In this document: positions 1 to 8,823 of the stretch, in pieces
Layout of the letters: each line of letters begins with the position of its first letter
Position numbering within the stretch: the first letter of the stretch is position 1
Source: Hyphomicrobiales bacterium
GTDB lineage: Bacteria > Pseudomonadota > Alphaproteobacteria > Rhizobiales > Rhizobiaceae
Length of the DNA: 64,000 nucleotides
Direction of reading: 5' to 3'
NCBI GenBank assembly: GCA_900467685.1
Contig: UBQX01000013.1
Span: forward strand, 62,001-126,000
Translations under genes and position numbers: made by a program
The notes under the pieces: model-generated
What the model saw: only the letters and a program-made list of their open reading frames with translations
Databases searched by the model: none
Told to the model about the DNA's origin: nothing

Positions 1-39
1 TTCGAGATGACTTTTAATCGACAGCGTTTCGTTTGCCAT
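1..39 (-). CDS. 5' end of an unidentified leftward gene (partial)
   Basis: An ATG at 37-39 on the minus strand, preceded by a strong GGAGGAGAGGG ribosome site at about 49-59, opens a frame reading MANETLSIKSHLE to the window edge. Only 13 codons are visible, so the product cannot be named. A perfect copy of the regional palindrome (65-78) lies 25 bases upstream, which puts this gene in the same apparent regulon as the rest of the window. Confidence 0.55.
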   Translation of the reverse strand, partial: MANETLSIKSHLE

Positions 40-64
40 CTGAGACTTCCCTCTCCTCCAGTCA

Positions 65-78
65 GTAATCTAGCTTAC
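65..78. promoter_or_regulatory. Regional operator, GTAATCTAGCTTAC
   Basis: Perfect match to GTAnnCTAGnnTAC. It lies 25 bases upstream of the leftward start codon at 39, a position that suits a repressor site overlapping the promoter. Confidence 0.7.
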
Positions 79-105
79 TATTTAGAGAATAGGATTAATT
101 TGCTG

Positions 106-1287
106 TTAAAGCCCGGCATTCAACGGAGGGATGACACCTGTTTTTGCAAGGTCTTCAATACGGTCCGTCGCCAATCCCCAGGAGATGAGCACAGAGGCTG
201 TCGTTTCAAACGGGTTTGGCGGCGGGTTTCTGACTGACCCCGGAGTTCGGCTGAAACGTGGGGCGGGTGCGGGCTCGATGACCCCGTCATGATCGAGATA
301 GGTCTTGCGCGCCCTTGCGGCCGGATGGTTGGGGGCCTCCTCCATGTCCAGCACAGGCGAAACGCAAGCGTCACTGGCCGCGAAGATCTCGGCCCACTCG
401 TCACGCGTTTTCTTGACGAATTCGTTTGCGAAAATTGCCCGCAACTCATCCCAGCGCGACTGATCATGCTGTCTGGGAAGAGCCTTGTCATCAAGGCCGA
501 GTTTCTCCACGAATTCCTTGTAGAAGCGCTTCTCCACCGCGCCGACGGCCATCCAGCGATCGTCTTTCGTCTGATAGGTCGTGTACCAGGGCGCCCCGCC
601 GTCGACTGAATTCGTGCCGCGCTCGAGGTTCCAGAAATTGGCCTGCCGGTAGCCCATATGCATCGACATGAGGCTTGCGACCCCGTCGACCATGGCGGCA
701 TCGACGACCTGACCCAGACCGGAGGCCCGCGCCTCGACAAGGGCGGCCAACATCCCCATGGCGAGATAGAGCGAACCACCGCCGAAATCTCCGACCAGGT
801 TAAGGGGTACTGCCGGCGCATCGCCTTTCGGGCCGATTGCCGCAAGCGCGCCGGCCAGAGCGATGTAGTTGATATCGTGCCCCGCCGTCTGAGCCAGAGG
901 CCCCTCCTGCCCCCAGCCCGTCATCCGACCGTAAACGAGGCGTGGATTAAGCCCAAGGCAGACGTCAGGTCCGAGCCCCAACCGCTCCATGACGCCGGGC
1001 CGAAAACCTTCGACCAGAATGTCGGCCTGTCCCACCAGCTCCTTGACCACCTCCACGCCGTCCGGCGACTTCAAATCGACGGCAATCGCCTGTTTAGAGC
1101 GGTTCAGGAAATCGAAGCGCCGGTCGATTTCAAAGCCAAGGTCGGCGCTTGACAGACGCTGGACGCTGACGACTTCAGCGCCAAGATCGGCCAGGAGCAT
1201 GCAGCAAAATGGGGCTGGCCCGATATTCGACATCTCGACGACACGAATGCCCTTGAGCGGCCCGAGTGCCTTAGCTTTTGTATTCAT
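106..1287 (-). CDS. Alpha-methylacyl-CoA racemase-like (CaiB/BaiF family)
   Basis: A family III CoA-transferase fold protein of about 393 residues. The segment AGHDINYIALAGAL carries a His (about residue 137). The segment NLVGDFGGGS follows with an Asp exactly 30 residues later, which is the His126/Asp156 spacing of bacterial alpha-methylacyl-CoA racemase. I therefore favour epimerisation of 2-methylacyl-CoA esters over CoA transfer; this is inference. Such racemases let S-specific dehydrogenases use R-methyl-branched chains. The ATG at 1285-1287 is chosen; an in-frame GTG at 1294-1296 is possible, and neither has an ideally spaced ribosome site (AGAGG). A second copy sits at 45992-47110. Confidence 0.8.
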   Translation of the reverse strand: MNTKAKALGPLKGIRVVEMSNIGPAPFCCMLLADLGAEVVSVQRLSSADLGFEIDRRFDFLNRSKQAIAVDLKSPDGVEVVKELVGQADILVEGFRPGVMERLGLGPDVCLGLNPRLVYGRMTGWGQEGPLAQTAGHDINYIALAGALAAIGPKGDAPAVPLNLVGDFGGGSLYLAMGMLAALVEARASGLGQVVDAAMVDGVASLMSMHMGYRQANFWNLERGTNSVDGGAPWYTTYQTKDDRWMAVGAVEKRFYKEFVEKLGLDDKALPRQHDQSRWDELRAIFANEFVKKTRDEWAEIFAASDACVSPVLDMEEAPNHPAARARKTYLDHDGVIEPAPAPRFSRTPGSVRNPPPNPFETTASVLISWGLATDRIEDLAKTGVIPPLNAGL

Positions 1288-1392
1288 GAGTGCCACTAAC
1301 CTCTATATTCCGGATGCATCGCCTGGTTTCCGATGGCGCACGATCCATTTTTTCCTTTATTACACAGGCATAAGTGGTGGTAAAGAAAATTA

Positions 1393-1407
1393 GTATATGA
1401 AGCGTAC
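1393..1407. promoter_or_regulatory. Degenerate operator-like site
   Basis: GTATATGAAGCGTAC has the outer GTA/TAC and a GCGTAC half-site but is 15 rather than 14 bases and lacks CTAG. It lies in the divergent promoter region between the racemase and the first BcrC-like gene. Confidence 0.3.
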
Positions 1408-1488
1408 GATTCTGATTGATTTCCGGAGAAGGTGAGTTATACTCATTAACGTTCAAGGCGCCGCAAGGCATTACCGAGGGAGGTCGGC

Positions 1489-2646
1489 TTGGAACGGCAG
1501 GAGATTATGCGGAGATTTGCCGAGGCAGCAGGCAATCCTCTTTCCTACGCCAGGGCGTGGAAGGAAAGGACGGGCCGCAAGGTCATTGGCTCATTCCCGA
1601 TGAATTTTCCCGGCGAACTTGCCCATGCGGCGGGTGCGCTGCCGATGATTTTGCAGGAGACCGATGATCCGATCACGGCCGGCCATGGCGTGCTTTTCCC
1701 GTTCTATTGCGGCTTCACCCGATCGATGGTGGACCAAGCGATGCGGGGCGAATTTGACGTGCTGGACGCCATCATGTTCGGGGATCATTGCGTTCAGCTG
1801 CTCGGGGCCGCCGACGGCATTCGCATGCATCTCACCAAGACGCGCGTCATCTTCTTCCAGCTTATTTCCTCGATGTGCGATCCCTGGACACAAGGACGCT
1901 CTGAAGAAAGCTTTGCCAAGCTTCGCGCAGAGCTTGAGGATTTCATCGGGGAAGCCGTGGCGGATGATGCCATGCATGCCTCGATCAGGCTTTTCAACCG
2001 GAACCGGGCGCTGATCCGGAAGCTCTACGACATGCGCAAGAAGGGGACCGCACCTCTCGGCGCCATCGAAATGCAGCATGTCGTCAAGTCATCCATGATC
2101 ATGGATAAGGCCGAGCATACCGATCTCCTGCAGCAACTCGTTGCCCAATTTGAAGGTGCCAAAGCCACGCCAAACCGGGCTGTTCGGCTTCATCTGTCGG
2201 GGCATTTCTGTCAGGCGCCAAAACCTGAACTCCTGGAGATGATCGAGGAATGCGGTGTCGTCGTCGTCGGAGACGATCTCTACCACGGCTTCCGCTACAT
2301 ATCGACCGACGTGCCGGAGGAAGGCCCTCCCGTTTCGGCGCTCGCTAGATGGTACATGGATCGCAATACCGGGGTTCCCTGTCCCACCCGCGTTCAAAAC
2401 AACGTCGACTGGGACGCGTACCTGCTTGACGCCATCCGCGACGAGCGCGCTGACGGCATGATCGTGCTCATGGCAAAGTTCTGCGAGCCGCACATGTATT
2501 ACTACCCTGAGGTCAAGGAAGCCTTTGAAAAGGCTGGGGTGCCGCATCTCCTCATAGAGACCGAACACGAGGGCATGGCGCTGGAAAGCCTGAAGACCCG
2601 GGTCGAGACATTCGTCGAAATCGTGAAACGCCGCGAAGCCGCCTGA
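1489..2646 (+). CDS. BcrC/HgdB-like subunit, set 1
   Basis: 385 residues of the benzoyl-CoA reductase BcrC/BadD and 2-hydroxyacyl-CoA dehydratase HgdB family. These proteins bind an Fe-S cluster and accept a low-potential electron from an ATP-driven activase, for aromatic ring reduction or for dehydration of 2-hydroxyacyl-CoA. Cysteines shared with the two paralogues lie in FYCG, DHCVQLLG, HFCQAPKPE, EECG, PCPTR and KFCEPHMYYYP. The TTG start at 1489 is chosen because GAGGGAGG sits just upstream; the next ATG is at 1507. It is followed after 16 bases by its BcrB-like partner and then the activase. Substrate is unknown, and sequence alone does not separate reductase from dehydratase. Confidence 0.85.
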   Translation: MERQEIMRRFAEAAGNPLSYARAWKERTGRKVIGSFPMNFPGELAHAAGALPMILQETDDPITAGHGVLFPFYCGFTRSMVDQAMRGEFDVLDAIMFGDHCVQLLGAADGIRMHLTKTRVIFFQLISSMCDPWTQGRSEESFAKLRAELEDFIGEAVADDAMHASIRLFNRNRALIRKLYDMRKKGTAPLGAIEMQHVVKSSMIMDKAEHTDLLQQLVAQFEGAKATPNRAVRLHLSGHFCQAPKPELLEMIEECGVVVVGDDLYHGFRYISTDVPEEGPPVSALARWYMDRNTGVPCPTRVQNNVDWDAYLLDAIRDERADGMIVLMAKFCEPHMYYYPEVKEAFEKAGVPHLLIETEHEGMALESLKTRVETFVEIVKRREAA

Positions 2647-2662
2647 GAACAGGAGAGAACCC

Positions 2663-3994
2663 ATGAACATCGCCGTACCCCCGATGGAAGACAAGAAAGC
2701 CAACAAGCTGAAGTCCACCCGCATCGCCGGCAAGCTCGTCAACGATTATTGGGAAATGGTCTGGCGGGCCAAGGAGGAAGGCAAGCTGATTTGCTGGTAC
2801 GAAGGCTCCGCCATCAATCCGTTCCTGGAAGCCGCCGATATCTGCTGGGTCCATGGCGAGGCCTACTCAGCCATGCTTGCAGCGCGCCATCAGGAAGAAA
2901 CGGCCCAGCGCGTCGCGGAAGAGCGCGGCTACATGCGCGAGCTGTGCTCCTATGCCCGCACGCATCTCGGCTGCGCCGTTTCGAACCAGCGCCTGCGCGG
3001 CGACAATTCCGGCGCGACCCCTGATGACGACGATCTGACCTGGAAACTTCCCGCGCCGGACATGATCATTTCGGCCTATGCCTACTGTTCGACAGGACAG
3101 CAATGGGACGAAATGACGAGCCGCGTTTTCGGCAAGAAGGTCCCGATCTTCAACGTGTCTCTGCCTTGGATATGGGCATCAAAGCCGGATGCGGGGTATC
3201 TCAGAGGCCATGAATGGCACGAGACCTCGGATTATGTCGCCCGCCAGCTTTACGACATGGTCAAGTTCATCGAAGAGCAGACAGGCAAGCCCTATCCCTG
3301 GGATCGTCTTCGCGCCATGATGGCCGACATCAAACGGGCATCCGAGCTGCGATTGGAAGCCATGGATCTCTGCACCGCCCAACCTGCCCCGGCAAGTTTC
3401 TTTGACTGGGTCGTTTCGATCGCACCGATCAACAATTTGCCTGTCGCCGGCGTCAAGGACTATTTCGAAACGGTGCTTGCCGAGGTGAAGCAGCGCGTCG
3501 CCAGCGGCGAAGGCGCAGTTCCGGACGAAAAATACCGTCTCTTCTTCGACGGCATCATGAACTGGAACAAGGTCGGCTGGCTGGCGAATAAATTTGCCCG
3601 CTACGACGCAGCCGTTGTTGCGGGTCGTTACACGCACATGGCCTTCTGGCAGGAGCCGGACCTGATCGACCCGAAGAACCCGGTTCTTGGCATGGCGCAG
3701 AACTATCTGATCTGCCCGAACAACCATGCCGCGCCGATCCTGATCGAGTTGATCATGGGCCTATGCCGGAAATTTCAGGTCGACGGCATGGTCATCCACG
3801 CCTCGCGAACCTGCCGCGCCTTCACCAATCCGCAATTCATGATCGCCGAAGCCGCGCAGCGCCAACTGGGCATTCCGAGCTCGATGTTCGAGGGTGATGT
3901 GACGGATGAGAGTTTCTACAAGGACGAACTGCTGAACAGCCGCGTCGAGGCCATGCTCGAGGCCATCGAATCGCGCCGCATGGCCGTTGCCTGA
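2663..3994 (+). CDS. BcrB/HgdA-like subunit, set 1
   Basis: 443 residues, close to the usual BcrB/BadE length. It is the partner of the gene just upstream and would form the catalytic heterodimer. Cysteines shared with the other two BcrB-like proteins lie in ELCSYAR, the CSTGQQWDE segment, a LICPNNH segment and SRTCRAF, and are likely Fe-S ligands. The C-terminus EGDVTDESFYKDELL is nearly identical in all three copies. AGGAGAGAACCC precedes the ATG. The co-transcribed activase at 4028 makes this the set most clearly supplied with its electron activator. Confidence 0.85.
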   Translation: MNIAVPPMEDKKANKLKSTRIAGKLVNDYWEMVWRAKEEGKLICWYEGSAINPFLEAADICWVHGEAYSAMLAARHQEETAQRVAEERGYMRELCSYARTHLGCAVSNQRLRGDNSGATPDDDDLTWKLPAPDMIISAYAYCSTGQQWDEMTSRVFGKKVPIFNVSLPWIWASKPDAGYLRGHEWHETSDYVARQLYDMVKFIEEQTGKPYPWDRLRAMMADIKRASELRLEAMDLCTAQPAPASFFDWVVSIAPINNLPVAGVKDYFETVLAEVKQRVASGEGAVPDEKYRLFFDGIMNWNKVGWLANKFARYDAAVVAGRYTHMAFWQEPDLIDPKNPVLGMAQNYLICPNNHAAPILIELIMGLCRKFQVDGMVIHASRTCRAFTNPQFMIAEAAQRQLGIPSSMFEGDVTDESFYKDELLNSRVEAMLEAIESRRMAVA

Positions 3995-4027
3995 GGCACC
4001 TGGAGATCGAGAAAAGGGAGTATGATG

Positions 4028-4993
4028 ATGAACCGCCATGTCATGGGAGTGGATTTCGGATCGACCACTGCAAAGACGGTGATCCTGGATCTCTCGGGCA
4101 ACATCGTCGCGCATTCGGTCGCCCATATGGGGGCGGTTTCCGGCGACGGCGTCAAGCAATCGATGAAGGACGCACTCGAGGAAGCGGGACTTGCTCAGTC
4201 CGACATGGGCCGCGTGGTGGCGACGGGTTACGGCCGCCGTATGCTCGATGAGGCCGACAAGAACTATACCGAAATCACCTGTCACGCCCGTGGCGCCGTT
4301 GCCATGGTGCCAGGCGCTCGCCTTGTCATCGATATCGGCGGGCAGGACAGCAAGGTGATTTCGGTGGATTCCAATGGCCTCGTCGCCCAGTTTGCTATGA
4401 ACGACCGCTGCGCGGCCGGAACGGGCAAATTTCTCGAAGTGCTTGCCCGCGCCGTCGAAATCGGCCTCGAGGAGCTTGGGGATACGGCGCTTCAGGCCAG
4501 GGAAAAACTGAAAATCTCCTCCATGTGCGCCACATTTGCAGAGACCGAAGTGATTTCCCTCCTGGCCGAGGGGCATCCCAAGACCGATGTTCTGGGGGCG
4601 GTTCACGCCGCAATCGCCATGCGGACGCTTGGACTCGTCGGGCGGGTCGGCAAGAAGGGGCCGGTCGTCATGACCGGTGGCGTCGCCAAGAACCCGGCCG
4701 CCGTTCACTACATTCAGCAGGCACTCGAAATGCCCCTGATCCTCCCGAAGACGCCACAGATCGCCGGCGCCTTGGGCGCCGCGCTGATTGGCCTCGACGA
4801 CTACCGGGCAGAAAACAAGCACCTCTTCATATCCGAGCATGAAGACATGGCCCGCGAAGAACAGATGGCTGCCGACAAGGCCTGCATTCCGGGCTGCCGC
4901 GGGGTTCCCGAGCTTGCCGTTGATCCGTTCGAAAAGCAGCCGCCCAAAGGCAAGTTGAAATCTCTGCTGGGCACGATACAAAACCACATATGA
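4028..4993 (+). CDS. ATP-dependent activase (BcrD/HgdC-like, ASKHA fold)
   Basis: About 321 residues. It would bind ATP and a [4Fe-4S] cluster at a homodimer interface and drive one electron into the BcrC/BcrB-like heterodimer. The phosphate-binding motifs are GVDFGSTTAK near the N-terminus and VIDIGGQDSK mid-protein. The two cluster cysteines are in NDRCAAGTGK and SSMCATFAETE, 39 residues apart, the spacing of HgdC of Acidaminococcus. Of three consecutive ATGs (4022, 4025, 4028) the last has the best distance from AAAGGGAG. It is the only activase in the window although there are three BcrC/BcrB-like pairs. No BcrA-type second activase subunit is present, so a homodimer like HgdC is expected. 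Confidence 0.9.
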   Translation: MNRHVMGVDFGSTTAKTVILDLSGNIVAHSVAHMGAVSGDGVKQSMKDALEEAGLAQSDMGRVVATGYGRRMLDEADKNYTEITCHARGAVAMVPGARLVIDIGGQDSKVISVDSNGLVAQFAMNDRCAAGTGKFLEVLARAVEIGLEELGDTALQAREKLKISSMCATFAETEVISLLAEGHPKTDVLGAVHAAIAMRTLGLVGRVGKKGPVVMTGGVAKNPAAVHYIQQALEMPLILPKTPQIAGALGAALIGLDDYRAENKHLFISEHEDMAREEQMAADKACIPGCRGVPELAVDPFEKQPPKGKLKSLLGTIQNHI

Positions 4994-5000
4994 GGGCGTC

Positions 5001-5216
5001 TTGGAGCGTTTCCCGGCACTCAGGCTCATATTGAAGCTCGGCCGTATCGGAGCCGCGATCTTCGCGGTTTCGCTCACCGCGCTTTTCATCGTCCTCACAT
5101 ACGGCGTGCTTGGGATCTGGCTTGTTTTGTTCGCGCCGACCGTTTTCGCCGTCGGCTATTTCCTTTTCAAAAGCTATGTCGAGATCATTCAGATCATCAC
5201 CGAAATGGTTCATTGA
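5001..5216 (+). CDS. Small two-helix membrane protein
   Basis: 71 codons starting at TTG 5001, seven bases after the activase stop and just downstream of GAGGG. Two hydrophobic stretches, roughly residues 15-35 and 39-58, predict two membrane helices separated by a short turn, with a basic N-terminus (RLILKLGR). No family is recognised. Tight spacing suggests co-translation with the activase operon. A role in anchoring or electron supply would be guesswork. Confidence 0.5.
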   Translation: MERFPALRLILKLGRIGAAIFAVSLTALFIVLTYGVLGIWLVLFAPTVFAVGYFLFKSYVEIIQIITEMVH

Positions 5217-5561
5217 TCTGGCCTTTTGTCGATTTCCAAGGTTTCTATCCGCTCACCGCTGCGCCGTGAGACGATGCAAAGACGCCCGTCATGATGGTAA
5301 GTCAGCCTTACTTGAAAAGATCGAAATTTCAGATCTATTCTCATGTACCTAAATTGTATCAATAAAATACTCAAATCATGCCGTTTTTGTTAATGAGCAA
5401 ACATCAACAGCATCTGATTGTGCGATGAATCTTACTTGTGCGAAAGCTGATAGTAAGATAGCATACGGATCAGTCGGAATGACGTCGCGGGTGGAGGATC
5501 CGCCATTGCCGGCATGTATGTTCCGGTGAAAGACCGGGATGGATTTTCTGGGAGGAAAAGT
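5217..5561. other. Intergenic promoter region, no gene seen
   Basis: 345 bases without a convincing gene. AT-rich from about 5310 to 5470 and holding one near-perfect operator (5453-5466); presumably the promoter of the transporter operon. Confidence 0.5.
5453..5466. promoter_or_regulatory. Regional operator, GTAAGATAGCATAC
   Basis: One mismatch from GTAnnCTAGnnTAC. Lies 95 bases upstream of the binding-protein start at 5562. Confidence 0.6.
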
Positions 5562-6761
5562 ATGAAACGCCATGCGAGAATCTTATTCGGCTCCGCCGCG
5601 ATTGCCGTACTGACACTGGGCGTCGCTTCGGCAAGCGCAGCACCACTCGATCTTGTCGTATGCCATGTCGACGACCGTTCCGGATCTGCCGCCGACACCG
5701 GAATTGAAAGCCTCAATGGCCTCAAGATGCTGATCGATCCGATCAACGCTGCGGGGGGCATCGACGGCCAGAAAATCAAGCTGGTCACTTACGACACAAA
5801 GACGGACCCGCAGCTTGCAGCCAGCTTCGGCACCCGCTGTGCTGACGACGACCACGGCCTTCTGATCATCGGCGGCAGCCCCTCGGCGGTGGCAAACTCG
5901 CTCGTTGGCGTCGCCAACCAAAGCAAGATACCTCTTTATATCCTGGCGGCAGCTTCGCCACCCTTGACCGACAACGCCAACTACCAGTTCCGTTTCGGCC
6001 CCAAGGTGACGCAGGACTCGATCGCCGTTGCCGACGCACTTGCTGAAAACGGCATCACGAAGGTGGCCATCATCAACAATTCAGTGCCCTTCGGCATTTC
6101 CGGCGCGGCATCCGCCAAGAAGGAATTGACGGAAAAGGGCATCCAGATCACCTCGGAGCAGACCTACGATGTTGCCGCAACGGATGTTTCGCCGCAGATC
6201 ATCAACACGATGCAGTCCGACCCCCAGGTCATCCTCGTCTACCCGTATCCGGCGGACGGTGCACGAGTCATGCGGACCATCCGCCAGATGGGCTTGAAGC
6301 AGCCGGTCATCATGCCTCGCGTCGGGATGATGCAGGCGTTCCGTGATCTCGCCGGCAAGGATGCCGATGGCGTGCTCGTCCCGTCGTCGGTCGATACCAA
6401 GCGGCCGGATGTCGCCAAATTCTTTGCGCAATATTCGAAAGACTATGCGCCGCTCGCGATGTCGCCCTCACCCGTGCAGGGTTATGACGCCGGTACGCTG
6501 ACGGTCAAAGTGTTGAAGGACGAAAAGGTCCAGGCCGCCATCAAGGCCGGCAACCTGCAGGGCGCTCGCGACGCGATCCGCGACGCCACGACCCGGCTTG
6601 GCGACTTCACCGGTCTTCAGGGGACGTTGAAAGGTGGCTACGATTTCTCGAAAAGCCATCATGGTCCCACGGATAAGGGTTTCTTTGTCTTCGTCAGCGT
6701 GGACAAAGCCGGCAAGGGCATGGAAATCGTCGACCCGACCAAGGCCCTGAAGGCCAAATGA
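5562..6761 (+). CDS. ABC transporter periplasmic substrate-binding protein (Liv type)
   Basis: 399 residues with a clear signal peptide (MKRHARILFGSAAIAVLTLG, cleavage after ASA near residue 26), then a type I periplasmic-binding fold of the leucine/branched-chain amino acid class. GGGAGGAA at 5550-5557 fixes the start at 5562. Liv-type binding proteins in catabolic clusters of Rhodopseudomonas and relatives often bind aromatic or alicyclic acids rather than amino acids. Given the neighbours, a carboxylic acid ligand is likely (inference). It heads an operon with permeases, ATPases and a MaoC protein, separated from the first permease by a strong hairpin. Confidence 0.88.
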   Translation: MKRHARILFGSAAIAVLTLGVASASAAPLDLVVCHVDDRSGSAADTGIESLNGLKMLIDPINAAGGIDGQKIKLVTYDTKTDPQLAASFGTRCADDDHGLLIIGGSPSAVANSLVGVANQSKIPLYILAAASPPLTDNANYQFRFGPKVTQDSIAVADALAENGITKVAIINNSVPFGISGAASAKKELTEKGIQITSEQTYDVAATDVSPQIINTMQSDPQVILVYPYPADGARVMRTIRQMGLKQPVIMPRVGMMQAFRDLAGKDADGVLVPSSVDTKRPDVAKFFAQYSKDYAPLAMSPSPVQGYDAGTLTVKVLKDEKVQAAIKAGNLQGARDAIRDATTRLGDFTGLQGTLKGGYDFSKSHHGPTDKGFFVFVSVDKAGKGMEIVDPTKALKAK

Positions 6762-6825
6762 GGTCTGGCCTGAGCTAAGGCAGTGCGCAATATATGCGCC
6801 AAGAAGCCTTAATCACATGTGCGCC

Positions 6826-6857
6826 GCCCGGCGGAGCGGAACCAGTATCCGCCGGGC
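6826..6857 (+). other. Strong hairpin between binding protein and permease genes
   Basis: Perfect 10-bp stem GCCCGGCGGA (6826-6835) with TCCGCCGGGC (6848-6857) and a 12-base loop, with no following T-run. It probably stabilises the upstream mRNA or partly terminates it, so that binding protein exceeds permease. The second transporter has the same arrangement at 44441-44469. Confidence 0.6.
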
Positions 6858-6928
6858 ATCGTCATGAAAATCCCGTGTTGAACCACGGCTTTGATTAAAC
6901 GGGTTCCCGTAAAAGGCGTTCGCGATCG

Positions 6929-7813
6929 ATGCTGATTAAACTGAGCTATCTACTTCTTGCCGGACTGACCAATGGCAGCGTCTACGGTCTGATCGGCCTG
7001 TCACTGTCCATCATTTACGGCTCATCGCGGGTCATCAATTTCGCCCAGGGCGAATTCGCGATGCTGGGCGCCATGTGCGCATTCTTTTTCATGGTCAGCG
7101 CTTCGCTGCCTTGGCCGCTTGCCATGCTTGCCATGATCGTCGTCGTCGTCCTTGCCGCGCTGGCGCTTGATTACGGCATTTATCGTCCGCTTGTACGCCG
7201 TCGGGCGGCACCCCTGACGATCATGATCGGCACGCTTGCCGGGGCCATCATTCTTTATGGCCTTGCCTTTGTAGTGTGGGGGCCAGAGCAGAAATTCGTT
7301 CCTCCGGTCCTGTCACTTGAACCGCTCCGCATCGGCTTCCTCATTACCAACTCGCAGCAATTATCGCTGATCGGGCTTTTCATCTTCTTCCTTATGCTGA
7401 CCTGGTACATCCTCTATCGGACCCGTTTCGGCCTGTCGGTCCGTGCAACCGGCGTCAACCCCCGCACGGCGCTGCTGATGGGCATTCGCTCGGAACGGAT
7501 CGTGCAGTTTTCCTTCATGTTTTCGGCTTTCATTTCAGGCGTTGCCGGAATGATGATCGGGCCCCTTCTCGGCGGCAATGTCGGCATGGGCCTGCTTCTG
7601 ACCGTGAAGGGCTTCATGGCGGCAATCTTTGGCGGCCTCGGCTCCCCGTTCGCCGCCGCTGCAGGCGGGCTTGCGATCGGCATGATGGAAGCGCTCATGG
7701 CCGGCTACGGGACGTCGCTTTATGCGGAACCGTCGATCTTCGTCTTTATCCTCATGGTCCTCATTGTCAGACCCTATGGCCTGCTGGGCGATTACGAAGC
7801 GGAGCGCCGCTGA
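6929..7813 (+). CDS. ABC permease, LivH family
   Basis: 294 residues with about eight hydrophobic segments. Contains the LivH hallmarks YGLIGLSLSIIYG near the N-terminus and NFAQGEFAMLG. Forms the membrane channel with the LivM-type protein that follows; the stop overlaps that start by one base (TGATG). Confidence 0.88.
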   Translation: MLIKLSYLLLAGLTNGSVYGLIGLSLSIIYGSSRVINFAQGEFAMLGAMCAFFFMVSASLPWPLAMLAMIVVVVLAALALDYGIYRPLVRRRAAPLTIMIGTLAGAIILYGLAFVVWGPEQKFVPPVLSLEPLRIGFLITNSQQLSLIGLFIFFLMLTWYILYRTRFGLSVRATGVNPRTALLMGIRSERIVQFSFMFSAFISGVAGMMIGPLLGGNVGMGLLLTVKGFMAAIFGGLGSPFAAAAGGLAIGMMEALMAGYGTSLYAEPSIFVFILMVLIVRPYGLLGDYEAERR

Positions 7814-8823
7814 TGTCCAAGCCTACTCTTCCCGCAGCCCCCACCCCGACGATTCTGCCGGTGTTCGTTTTCCTGGCGATCGGAGCGCTGATACCGCTCG
7901 TTCTGGAGAGCGGTTTCTATATCCGGCTGGCGATGCTCGTCTGGACCTACGCCGTCTTGTGCATGGGCTTCAATCTGCTTTATGGCTTTGCCGGACAAAT
8001 CTCGCTCGGCCAGCCTGCATTCTATTCGCTTGGCGCCTATGCCTACGCCATGCTGCAGATCAAACTCGGTTGGTCGCCGGCGGTCGCCCTCGGCGGATCG
8101 CTGGCTTTCGTGGCGGTTGTTTCCCTGCTGATCGGGTTGCCGCTCCTGCGGTTGCGAACACATTATCTTGCCATGGCGACGCTCGCCTTCATGCTGGTCG
8201 AAAACGGGGTTGCCAACCGGTGGATCGACTTTACCGGCGGCCAAAGCGGCGTCGAAGTCCCTGCCCTGAAATGGGCCGGAGAGGAAATCGGCCGGACCGG
8301 CATCTATTACACCGTGCTGGGATTGGCGGCAGTCGTCCTGCTCTTGCACGATTTTCTGATCCGCTCTCATCTCGGACGCGGCATGCAGGCGATCCGCGAC
8401 GACGAAACTGCCGCTCAGGCGCTCGGCGTGCGCGTTGATCTCTACAAGCTGCGCGTCCTGGTATTGTCGTCCGTCATGGCCGCCATAGCCGGCATTTGCT
8501 TCGGCATCACCTCACTCCGGGTCGATCCAAGCCTCTCGGAATTTCACGTTCTCGTGTCATTACTTACCATCGTCGTCATGGGAGGCCTCGGCACCCGGTT
8601 CGGACCGATCATCGGTTCAGTCATCGTGGTTGCCCTGCCGCAGGTTCTGACGGGTTTTGGCAGATTCGAAACGGCCATTTACGGCGCTTGCATTCTTGTC
8701 TTCCTTATTTTCCTTCCCCACGGTCTCTCCGGCCTGGTGGAGCGGAAATTTCAATGGCGCGCGGACCGGGCCACGGCTGACGCGAAGCGCCGAAAGCAGG
8801 TGTTGAAGGAGGAAGTGTCTTGA
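7813..8823 (+). CDS. ABC permease, LivM family
   Basis: 336 residues, polytopic. Shows the conserved segments NLLYGFAGQISLGQPAFYSL and MGGLGTRFGPIIGS. Second membrane subunit of the importer. Overlaps the LivH gene by one base and the next gene by four, indicating translational coupling. Confidence 0.88.
   Translation: MSKPTLPAAPTPTILPVFVFLAIGALIPLVLESGFYIRLAMLVWTYAVLCMGFNLLYGFAGQISLGQPAFYSLGAYAYAMLQIKLGWSPAVALGGSLAFVAVVSLLIGLPLLRLRTHYLAMATLAFMLVENGVANRWIDFTGGQSGVEVPALKWAGEEIGRTGIYYTVLGLAAVVLLLHDFLIRSHLGRGMQAIRDDETAAQALGVRVDLYKLRVLVLSSVMAAIAGICFGITSLRVDPSLSEFHVLVSLLTIVVMGGLGTRFGPIIGSVIVVALPQVLTGFGRFETAIYGACILVFLIFLPHGLSGLVERKFQWRADRATADAKRRKQVLKEEVS

Noticed and set aside
7-237. Rightward open frame of 76 codons at the left edge
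   Set aside because: It lies opposite the well-supported leftward start at 39 and the racemase end, and spans the operator; no ribosome site and no recognisable protein pattern.
1489-4993. Calling set 1 a complete class I benzoyl-CoA reductase (bcrCBAD/badDEFG)
   Set aside because: Only one activase-type gene is present where two are expected, and several subunit motifs differ from BcrC as I recall it, so only family-level naming is justified.
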